Source: PRDV01 sp963710865
GTDB taxonomy: Bacteria > Babelota > Babeliae > Babelales > Babelaceae
Assembly: GCA_963710865.1 (NCBI GenBank)
Contig: CAVQBR010000002.1
Coordinates: 1,488,001 to 1,552,000, forward strand
DNA: 64,000 bases
Reading direction: 5' to 3'
This document shows positions 52,790 to 61,172 of the stretch, piece after piece. A program made the position numbers and the translations under genes. Numbering within the stretch: the stretch's first letter is position 1; the number at the start of each line of letters is the position of its first letter. The notes beneath the pieces are model-generated. The model saw only the letters and a program-made list of their open reading frames with translations. It searched no databases and had not been told where the DNA came from.

Positions 52790-55700
52790 ATGATATCATT
52801 TTTCCGAGAAGTGTTGATAAGGTATACTATCATAAATATGCTTTCTACTTTTAGCTGTTTTACAATTAACGGGATGGTGCTTCAGAAAAGTGGATCATGT
52901 AATCAGACAAAATTGTTGTATGAAGCTGCCGAAAGAGGCGACTGCATCGATGTGCAATTCTGGCTGAATGGAGGTATTGATAAGGATAAACCGTATCAGG
53001 GTGTAACCCCCTTGTATATAGCTTCACAAAATGGGCACAGAAAAGTTGTCGGTCTGCTATGCTCGGTAAAAGCTGATGTAAATAAAGGTTGGAATGATGT
53101 AACACCGTTGTTTATTGCGTCTCAGCGTGGTCATGCAGAAGTTGTTAAATTATTAATAGGGGCATGGGCAGATGTTGATCGCTCACTAAATGGTATAACG
53201 CCATTCTTGATGGCATGTCAAAATGGTCATACCGAAGTTTGTGAGCTACTACTCAGGGCAGGAGCCGATAAAGAGCGTTCGTTCAAAGGAGTATCCCCTT
53301 TGCATTGTGCTCTGATGCTGCAGCGGATTCCGCTCATTAACCTGTTGATTCGTTCGGGTGCATCGATAGAAACCCCTTATAAAAATCAGTCTCCGTTACA
53401 TATGGCAATAGACGGAGGGATCACCGACGCCGTAGCTCTACTGCTGCAATTCGGAGCAGATACAGAAACGCTCTGCGCACAACGGACGGCTCTGCATGAT
53501 GCAATTGAAAAGGGTCAGCCCTCTATCGTTGCTCTGCTTTTGCAATCTAAAGCAGATAAGGAAAGGATTTGTAATGAAAAAACACCGCTGTATTTGGCAG
53601 CTGAGCTCGGCCATAGCCAGATTGTTGATCTGCTCTTGGGATGGGATGCGCGCACTGATAATAGTGCACACTTTGGTGCAACTCCAGTGTATGAGGCTAT
53701 ATACAGAATCGACAAAGCAGTAGATAGGCTCGTGAATCCAAGAGTAAAAAGTATCGAGACGCCGTGGCAAGGGGTAACACCATTATTTGCGGCAGTTTTA
53801 CGCAATGATGTTTCAGTGGTTGAGTCTTTATTGAATGCAGGTGCGCAGAAAGAGGGGTATGATACACATGGCCATACACCGTTGTACCATGCTGCGGCCC
53901 ATAATTATCTACCCTTGGCTCAGTTATTGATCAAAGCAGGGGCATCAGTCAATAAGGCTACGCAATCCCAAGAAACTCCATTGCTTGCCGCTGCGTGCGC
54001 AGGCTATCAAGATATGGTAATAGAGCTGCTTTCCGTCGGAGCTGATCCAGATAAACCAACTTTAGATGGAAGAACGCCACTTCTAGAGGCCGTAAAGGCT
54101 GGTCATGCTGGCATAGTCGAGCTGCTTATCGATTGGGAATCAGCTGGTGAAAGGTTAGAAGGAAAGTACGATATTCCCCTGTGTACTGCGGCTTATGAAG
54201 GTCATGCCCACATTGTCAGCATATTGATTGACGCGGGAGCAAATAAGGAAGGAATTCGAGGAGGTGGCAGTGAATTTGATCATACTCTCAGGCTTGTAGC
54301 TGATCGTGGGCATCACAAATTGCAAGGTTTCTTGGCTTCGGTTTTTTTGAAAAAGCGAGTGCCTGCTGATTGCCATAATAGCTTAATAACACCCTTAGCT
54401 TGTGCTGCAGTACGGGGACATTTGCATGTAGTTGAGCTGTTACTGGAGGCTGGTGTCGATTATGATAGACTGAGTTCTTGGAATGATCAAGCTGAGAGAG
54501 TGACTCCCCTGTATGCTGCTGCGAGAAATGGCCATGTTAGGATCGCTGAAAGATTAGTAGCATGTGGTGCAGATCGTTTTTGGCGTGACAGCAATGGCAA
54601 AACAGCAATGGATATTGCGGCAAAAAAGGGCGACAGTGCGGTATTTAGAGTGCTAATGCCACTGTTGAAACTATCCTCTCAACAGAGTCTATCTCAATAC
54701 ATATGTTTAAAAGCGTTATCTGGCAATGTAAATGAATGCTTTTGTGGTGGAGCGCCTCTGTTTTGGGCTGCGAAAGAAGGACGTCTAAACCTTGTAAAAG
54801 ACTTATTGAGAACTGGTGCTACTATTGATTGTCTCGCATTTGGAGGAAAAACGCCATTGTTTATTGCTGCAAAAAAAGGTCATGCTGATGTGGTCGAACT
54901 GTTGATTGGGGTGGGTGCCAAGAAAAAAGCTATTACAAATGAAGGATTGATCCCTCTTTTTATCGCTGCTGAAAAAGGGCATGCCAGGATAGTGAGACTA
55001 TTGCTCGATGACAAGGTAAATGTTCTCGTTGAGCAACGCAAGGGTCGTGCCTGGGTAACGCCCTTGCTGCAAGCTGCCGAAAATGGCCATCCTGAAGTTG
55101 TGAGTCTTTTGTTGGCAGCAGGTGCAAGTCAAATGTCAGATGGAGATGGGAAGACTCCATTATTTCGGGCAGCGGAGCGCGGTCACCAAGAGATAGTCCG
55201 TCTCTTATTGGCGCATGACGCTGATGTCAACAGGTCGGATGCGGATGGGAGAACCCCCCTCTTTGCTGCTGCAGGTGCTGGACATATTGGTATCGCTAAG
55301 ATGTTGTTAGATGCCCGGGCAGATAAGGAAAATGCCACTTTTAGTTGGTGTGAGATAGAGCCATCTACTACTCCGTTGATACACGCAGCTCGAAATGGCT
55401 CAGTTGAAATGACTCGGTTATTGTTGGCCTCGGGTGCAACTAAAGAATACGCTAATGCACACGGAGAAACTGCTTTATATACTGCTGCACGCAAGGGGCA
55501 CTTCTATGTGGTTAAATTGTTGCTACAAGCAGGCTGTAGTGTACATCATGCCGATAATTTAGGAAAGACACCGTTGTATGTAGCTGCAGAGGAAGGCTTT
55601 GCAAATGTTGTTCAGCTGTTACTAGATGCCGGTGCTCAGAAAGAACAAGCCAGTAAAGAGGGAATGACCCCATTAAGCATAGCTGCAAAAAGAGGCTCTG

Positions 55701-56338
55701 TCTCAGTAGTGAATCTGCTCATTGGTGGTGACTGTGATGTGCAATCGCATTTCTTCAAGGCAGCCTTTTGTGGTCAAGATCGTGCTGTTAAATCCCTGCT
55801 GGAAAAAAATTCTCTAGCTATCAATCATTACTTTTGTGGTGCAACTGCGCTTTTTTGGGCTGCACAAAATGGCCATACTGCTGTGGTTAGAACTTTAGTA
55901 GAAGCGGGCGCAGATAAAGATATGCCTGATAGGGATGGTCAAACGCCTCTCTTTATAGCTGCTAGCAATGAGCATGCTCAGGTAGTGGAGCTTTTATTAC
56001 AAGCTGGCGCTAATAGAAATCGAGCGAGAATGGATGGTACGACGCCGCTTTCTTGTGCTGCTCAGCTTGCATCAAGGAATGGGTATCATAGAATTCTTCA
56101 GTTGCTTGTAGATGCTGGAGCTGATATTGAAAGACCAAGAAATGATGGGAAAACGCCACTCCTCCTAGCTGCGGGGGCAGCAAGTTCTTCTGGATACCTG
56201 GATATCCTCAGATATCTTGTGATTACCGCTTTTGAAGGAATGAAAACGGATCAAGAACTTCCTGTGTCAGCGGCTGCGATACCTGTAGTTATGCTTGCTG
56301 CTGAGCCTGCGAAGACCCAATCAGTGCCAAAAAACTGA
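52790..56338 (+). CDS. Secreted ankyrin-repeat protein 5, long array
   Basis: 1182 residues; ribosome site AGGAGG; signal peptide with hydrophobic stretch TIINMLSTFSCFTINGM. About 28 ANK repeats in three blocks separated by short linkers (QQSLSQYICLKALSGN near 630). It lacks the YFSLLPREL block and the basic tail. No catalytic domain seen. The longest ANK protein in the window. Confidence 0.87.
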   Translation: MISFFREVLIRYTIINMLSTFSCFTINGMVLQKSGSCNQTKLLYEAAERGDCIDVQFWLNGGIDKDKPYQGVTPLYIASQNGHRKVVGLLCSVKADVNKGWNDVTPLFIASQRGHAEVVKLLIGAWADVDRSLNGITPFLMACQNGHTEVCELLLRAGADKERSFKGVSPLHCALMLQRIPLINLLIRSGASIETPYKNQSPLHMAIDGGITDAVALLLQFGADTETLCAQRTALHDAIEKGQPSIVALLLQSKADKERICNEKTPLYLAAELGHSQIVDLLLGWDARTDNSAHFGATPVYEAIYRIDKAVDRLVNPRVKSIETPWQGVTPLFAAVLRNDVSVVESLLNAGAQKEGYDTHGHTPLYHAAAHNYLPLAQLLIKAGASVNKATQSQETPLLAAACAGYQDMVIELLSVGADPDKPTLDGRTPLLEAVKAGHAGIVELLIDWESAGERLEGKYDIPLCTAAYEGHAHIVSILIDAGANKEGIRGGGSEFDHTLRLVADRGHHKLQGFLASVFLKKRVPADCHNSLITPLACAAVRGHLHVVELLLEAGVDYDRLSSWNDQAERVTPLYAAARNGHVRIAERLVACGADRFWRDSNGKTAMDIAAKKGDSAVFRVLMPLLKLSSQQSLSQYICLKALSGNVNECFCGGAPLFWAAKEGRLNLVKDLLRTGATIDCLAFGGKTPLFIAAKKGHADVVELLIGVGAKKKAITNEGLIPLFIAAEKGHARIVRLLLDDKVNVLVEQRKGRAWVTPLLQAAENGHPEVVSLLLAAGASQMSDGDGKTPLFRAAERGHQEIVRLLLAHDADVNRSDADGRTPLFAAAGAGHIGIAKMLLDARADKENATFSWCEIEPSTTPLIHAARNGSVEMTRLLLASGATKEYANAHGETALYTAARKGHFYVVKLLLQAGCSVHHADNLGKTPLYVAAEEGFANVVQLLLDAGAQKEQASKEGMTPLSIAAKRGSVSVVNLLIGGDCDVQSHFFKAAFCGQDRAVKSLLEKNSLAINHYFCGATALFWAAQNGHTAVVRTLVEAGADKDMPDRDGQTPLFIAASNEHAQVVELLLQAGANRNRARMDGTTPLSCAAQLASRNGYHRILQLLVDAGADIERPRNDGKTPLLLAAGAASSSGYLDILRYLVITAFEGMKTDQELPVSAAAIPVVMLAAEPAKTQSVPKN

Positions 56339-56535
56339 TCGTCTTGAATGAAAGTAAAAGAGAAGTATTTCGTGAAAGATGGGGTATGGTAGCTAAACGA
56401 TTCAATGGATAGTTGAAATGGAGGGAATGGTAGGAGAGAGTTGATCAATAGTTTACGAGACGATTCTTTCGTCTGACCTAGAACGAGCAAGAAAACCTCA
56501 CATTGTTGGAAATACAGATAAGAAAGTGTTGTATC

Positions 56536-59490
56536 ATGATGAGTTTAGTAAAAAAAGGCGTACTCGTAGTAGGACTCTTAATCATTCAGATCTGCAGCGG
56601 TATTGAGGAAGTCGATAGAATCGAAAACGTAGTATGTGGGGAACCTTCTTTGTACTTTTCGTTGTTACCGAGAGATTTGAAAATGCACTATATCTTTGGT
56701 GCCACTCACTTACATGCAGCATGTGAGAAAGGTTTGCTAGAGACAGTTAAACAGCTCTTGAGAGAAGGGGTTGATAAGGACTGCCTTGATAGGTGTGGCA
56801 GAACGTCCTTGTACCTGGCTTGTCAAAATGGTCATCATACCATAGTTGAATTCTTATTGACACAAGGAGTTGATACATCGAAACCGTGTGCTGATGGCAA
56901 AACTCCTTTTTTTGTAGCATGTGCACATGGGCATAGTGCTGTAGTAGACTTGCTATTGAAACGCCAACCGGTAAGCTGGCAAGGCAGACTGACTAGATGT
57001 AATGGAGTTTCGCCCTTATACGTAGCTTGCGAAAGGGGGCACCTGCGAGTTGTTGAGTTACTCGTGGGCGATCCAGGTAAATCGTCCGATTGGGAAGAGC
57101 CCTGTTTTATTGCGGCGAAGAACGGTCATATCGAAGTGTTTGAATTGTTATTAAAGAGTCATCCATACGAGCTGCCTAAACTATTGAGAAATGCAGCCTA
57201 TCAAGGGCAATCTGAGGTAGTTAGGCTATTGCTACACAGAGGAATAGATAAGGATTCGTGGGTAGAAGGTGAGATACCATGCTGCGGTACGCCACATCCG
57301 TATGTAACAGCGGGGACGCCACTCTGTTTTGCGGCTCAGAGTGGACAGGTCGAAGTGGTAAGATTATTGCTCAGTGAAGGTGCAGATATTGATAAAGCTA
57401 ATGCAAAAGGCCGGACGCCATTAGGCAACGCCTCTAGGAGGGGCCATGTTGACGTGGTTATGCAACTCATGGTAGCTGGGGCAGATAGAAATAAGGCCAA
57501 CATGCGTCGCAGGACACCGTTACATGAGGCTACCTATCATGGCCATACAGATGTTGTGGCATTACTGGTAGGCCCTAGTGTTGATTTGGAGACTGCCGAT
57601 ATGGATGGAAAGACGGTCTTGGGTGTTGCCGCTGAGAAGGGTCATGTTGAGATTGTACAGCTAGTATTACGCGCAGGTGCAGATAAAGAGAAAGAAAGTA
57701 AGCATTCTGCGCTATGCTTACAATCGGGGAAATGTGACGCGAAAAGCTTATCGTATGCGACCCCCTTGGCTATTGCATTTTGTTGTGGACACAGAGAAGT
57801 TGTGAAGGCATTGTTGGGTTCGGCTGAAGAACCTTCTAAGGCAGAAATAAAAGGATCGGCTCTGCCGGAGTCGTTCGGATCTTCAAAAATGTTTACCTGT
57901 GATGGGCATGCAGAGGTGGTACGATTATTGTTAGGTGCATCGACAGCGGAACTTGGATATGCAAATCGAATATTGATAGCAGCTCTTGCAGGTGATGATG
58001 AGAAAATTCAAGTGTTATTACGAGAAGACAAGATTCGTGATGGCGGATCAGCAGCTTACGACCATTTACGCTTACCTTTGTTTGTAGCTTCCTCCGGTGG
58101 GCATGCAGAAGTGGTGAGGTTATTGTTAGAACATGGCGCTGATAAAGATAGTACTGATTACTTTGAAATGGAAACTTCTTTAACAGTAGCTGCTGTAAAT
58201 GGTCATTCTCAGGTGGTCGAGTTGTTATTAGAAGCTGGTGCTGACAGAGAAAAGTGCTTCAGTGGTGCTGATAGAGCTTCAAATTCTGAATATTATAACA
58301 ACTGTCTTCTTGCCCGTAGCGTATACCACGGTCATAGTGAGGTGGTTCGTTTATTGCTAGCTGCGGGTGCATCCAGAGATTTTCGTGGGCATGCTGGGAG
58401 TATGTCTTTATGGTTGGCCGCTGAGGCCGGGCACACCACTCTAGTTCGCCTCTTGTTACGGGCGGATGCTGATATAAATTATTATAATTTCCATCGAACC
58501 GCTTTAACAGCGGCAGCTGCCGGAGGGCATATCGGTGTGGTTCGCTTATTGATCAAGGCAGGCGCTGATCTGGAAGGAAATTATTATGGGAGAGCTGCTC
58601 TTTCCACGCCATTAACGCTTGCCGCGGAGGGAGGTTATCTTAAAGTGGCCAAGCTGCTGGTCAAAGCGGGTGCGGATAAGGAACCTCGCGCACAGAGGCG
58701 TTTGCCTTTGCTGTTAGCAGCAGGAAAGGGTCATGTAGAAGTGGTTCGACTCTTAGTTTCTCTAGGTGCAGATATCTGCAAGACTGATGTTTCAGGACGT
58801 CTAGCTATGACCGTAGCTGCTGCAAATGGCCATACCGACGTCGTAATGCTATTATTGGCCTCAGGGGCTGATATAAATAAAGAGGGTAACACTCTCAATA
58901 CAAGAAGCGGGAAGCTTTATGCTGGAACGCCTTTGATGATAGCTTCTAATGAGGGTCATTTTGATATGGTTCAATTGTTATTAAATGAAGGTGCAGATGT
59001 GAATAAAGCTAATTATTATGGAGCTACACCTTTATTTGTGGCAGCTGATGGGGGGTATCTTCATGTGGTTGCGCTGTTGTTAACAGCAGGTGCTGATAAA
59101 GATAAACGAACTATTTCGGGCATGACACCTTTCTCTGTCGCACGAGCGAATGGTCACACTGAGGTTGCTCTTTTGTTGTCGAATCATCCGAACATGCTGA
59201 ATAATGAGCAAGAGAGAAGTAACGTTGATCTTTTGACAGATTCCAGTTCAAGTACAGAAATCAGAGGCGCTGCTGTACCCGGCGTTCAAGTAGCAAGCAA
59301 TTCACTAGAGGGAAGAACTGAATTATCTTTTGCTTGCGCTAGGAAGGAAAGTTTGTCATATGAGCAGGGGGATGATGACCTTAATTTTGCTAATACAATA
59401 CCAACTTCAAGAAACAGCAAAGCTCAAAAAATAAGAGATGCTGATGCAGCCGAATTATCAGAGAAAAAAGCAAAACGACCTGCAGTGTAA
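56536..59490 (+). CDS. Secreted ankyrin-repeat protein 6 of the array
   Basis: 984 residues from one of two ATGs at 56536/56539; upstream codons are rejected. Signal peptide MSLVKKGVLVVGLLIIQICSG. Pre-ANK block LYFSLLPRDLKMHYIFG; about 22 ANK repeats with insertions, including ASTAELGYANRILIAALAGD and SLWLAAEAGHTTLVRLLLRA, which recur in the same order in protein 8, so the two are whole-gene paralogues. Tail RDADAAELSEKKAKRPAV ends the protein; its last residues equal those of protein 2. Confidence 0.88.
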   Translation: MMSLVKKGVLVVGLLIIQICSGIEEVDRIENVVCGEPSLYFSLLPRDLKMHYIFGATHLHAACEKGLLETVKQLLREGVDKDCLDRCGRTSLYLACQNGHHTIVEFLLTQGVDTSKPCADGKTPFFVACAHGHSAVVDLLLKRQPVSWQGRLTRCNGVSPLYVACERGHLRVVELLVGDPGKSSDWEEPCFIAAKNGHIEVFELLLKSHPYELPKLLRNAAYQGQSEVVRLLLHRGIDKDSWVEGEIPCCGTPHPYVTAGTPLCFAAQSGQVEVVRLLLSEGADIDKANAKGRTPLGNASRRGHVDVVMQLMVAGADRNKANMRRRTPLHEATYHGHTDVVALLVGPSVDLETADMDGKTVLGVAAEKGHVEIVQLVLRAGADKEKESKHSALCLQSGKCDAKSLSYATPLAIAFCCGHREVVKALLGSAEEPSKAEIKGSALPESFGSSKMFTCDGHAEVVRLLLGASTAELGYANRILIAALAGDDEKIQVLLREDKIRDGGSAAYDHLRLPLFVASSGGHAEVVRLLLEHGADKDSTDYFEMETSLTVAAVNGHSQVVELLLEAGADREKCFSGADRASNSEYYNNCLLARSVYHGHSEVVRLLLAAGASRDFRGHAGSMSLWLAAEAGHTTLVRLLLRADADINYYNFHRTALTAAAAGGHIGVVRLLIKAGADLEGNYYGRAALSTPLTLAAEGGYLKVAKLLVKAGADKEPRAQRRLPLLLAAGKGHVEVVRLLVSLGADICKTDVSGRLAMTVAAANGHTDVVMLLLASGADINKEGNTLNTRSGKLYAGTPLMIASNEGHFDMVQLLLNEGADVNKANYYGATPLFVAADGGYLHVVALLLTAGADKDKRTISGMTPFSVARANGHTEVALLLSNHPNMLNNEQERSNVDLLTDSSSSTEIRGAAVPGVQVASNSLEGRTELSFACARKESLSYEQGDDDLNFANTIPTSRNSKAQKIRDADAAELSEKKAKRPAV

Positions 59491-59843
59491 TCAAATGCTG
59501 AGTTTGTGGTGCGATTATGTGTACAGCTTCTCTACGAGCATATCGGTGAAATCATTTCGATCCAAGGTCGATAGCAATTCAATCTGAGTCGACCTTTAAT
59601 GGGAATGTGACTCTAACTATATGCCAGTTTGGTTTTGAAGACTCTGCAAATGCATATTGATAAAACCATTGTTACTCGAAAGTTACTTTTGTTCTGCGTT
59701 GCCGACATCATCTGTCTAGTCTTTATTGAACACACAAGGATTTTTCTCGCACGAAATACAGCATTTAACAGTAAAAGCTAGATGCCAGCGTCAATTTGAC
59801 TATTATGCACCTCGTGATAGTCTCTAACTGATGTGAGCCATCA
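59491..59843 (+). other. Intergenic gap, nothing recognised
   Basis: 353 nt between ankyrin genes. No clear promoter, terminator, RNA or gene could be seen; the sequence is mixed in base composition with stops in all frames. Confidence 0.6.
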
Positions 59844-59891
59844 TTGATTAGATTCGACTTAAGTTGGAGACGTTACATAAGGAGCGACGGA

Positions 59892-61079
59892 ATGTTCAAA
59901 ACGATACAATTTGCAGTGCTCATACAGCTGCCTTTTTCTATGACACTCTTATGCATGGACCACACTCGAACTCTTTCTCAGAGAGTGCTGCCTGAACCTT
60001 ATGTGTGGAATATTCTTACTCAAAAAGATAGTTACTTTACCCATGCAACTCCTGTCTCGAAACTGCCCCGCCTACAGATGACACCACATATTCGTTCTTT
60101 AATCTACTTGTTTACACTCTCTTCATCCATGCAAGCTTTGCCCAGGAGAAAGACGTGCCACCTCACAAACTTAGAAAAATCATCTCGAGCATTTGATCCA
60201 AAAAGTAACCTGCTAAACCCACAATTGCCAATACTCTCTGCCAATGATGAATTGAAAAGATTACAAGTACTGATGATTGTAAAAGACGATAGAGAAGCGC
60301 TCACGCGTATTCTAAATCATGGAGTAAATGGAGCGGGTTTCAGTAAAGAATCACTTTTATGTTTAGCAACTCGTTCAGGTAGGTATGAGCTCGCAGAAAT
60401 GCTTCTCGAGGCAGGTGCAGATTGCAACAAGGCTTCTATGAGTGGAAAAAGTCCACTGCTATTTGCAGCTAACAATGGTAATACGAGATTAGTTAGGTTA
60501 TTGTTGGCTGCTGGTGCTGATAAAGACAAAGCTGATAATACGAAGGGTCAAACGCCTCTGTTTAGAGCAGCTTTTAATAATCATAAAGACGTAGCAGTCT
60601 TATTAATACAAGCAGGTGCTATTCTAGCAAAAGCAGATAGTTGCGGCTCTACAGCTTTAGATGTAGCTTTAGATCGAGCTCATATTGACACCATTACCTT
60701 ATTAGTACAAGCGGGTGAAGGGGCGAGGCAACTACTGTCAGCTGCAGTGGCTGGAGATACTCTCAAGGTACGCCTACTCCTTAATGCTGGAGTCGCACTA
60801 GAAACAGTCGATAGTAAGCGCGAGACAGCGCTTTATAAAGCTGCAATGAACGGTCGGGAAGAAATGGTGGGTCAATTACTAGCAGCTGGAGCAAAACATA
60901 CACAGGCGGCAAATGGGGCAACCCCTTTATTTATAGCAGCGATGCATGGTCACAAAAGAGTAGTTAGTAGATTATTACGAGCAGGGGCTAATGTTGATAT
61001 CTCCACTCTGTATGGTGAAACCCCGCTATTTGTCGCAGCAAGATTCGGTCATTCAGATGTAGTTGGTTTATTACTGTGA
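59892..61079 (+). CDS. Secreted ankyrin-repeat protein 7, type B (no tail)
   Basis: 395 residues from the ATG at 59892, with AAGGAG upstream; 16 upstream in-frame codons are rejected. Signal peptide MFKTIQFAVLIQLPFSMTLLC, like protein 4. Pre-ANK block SYFTHATPVSKLPRLQ; about eight ANK repeats. It ends mid-repeat at VVGLLL, where another ANK would be expected, and the following eight codons before the next stop are ANK-unlike, so it may be slightly truncated. Paralogue of protein 4. Confidence 0.85.
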   Translation: MFKTIQFAVLIQLPFSMTLLCMDHTRTLSQRVLPEPYVWNILTQKDSYFTHATPVSKLPRLQMTPHIRSLIYLFTLSSSMQALPRRKTCHLTNLEKSSRAFDPKSNLLNPQLPILSANDELKRLQVLMIVKDDREALTRILNHGVNGAGFSKESLLCLATRSGRYELAEMLLEAGADCNKASMSGKSPLLFAANNGNTRLVRLLLAAGADKDKADNTKGQTPLFRAAFNNHKDVAVLLIQAGAILAKADSCGSTALDVALDRAHIDTITLLVQAGEGARQLLSAAVAGDTLKVRLLLNAGVALETVDSKRETALYKAAMNGREEMVGQLLAAGAKHTQAANGATPLFIAAMHGHKRVVSRLLRAGANVDISTLYGETPLFVAARFGHSDVVGLLL

Positions 61080-61172
61080 GCAAGTCCAAGCCAATCGTCT
61101 CCAGCAATCTAAAGAGTAGTTGATTGACTATGGGCCTTCCATTGGTAATTAACCTCCGAAAAGAGGTGCAAT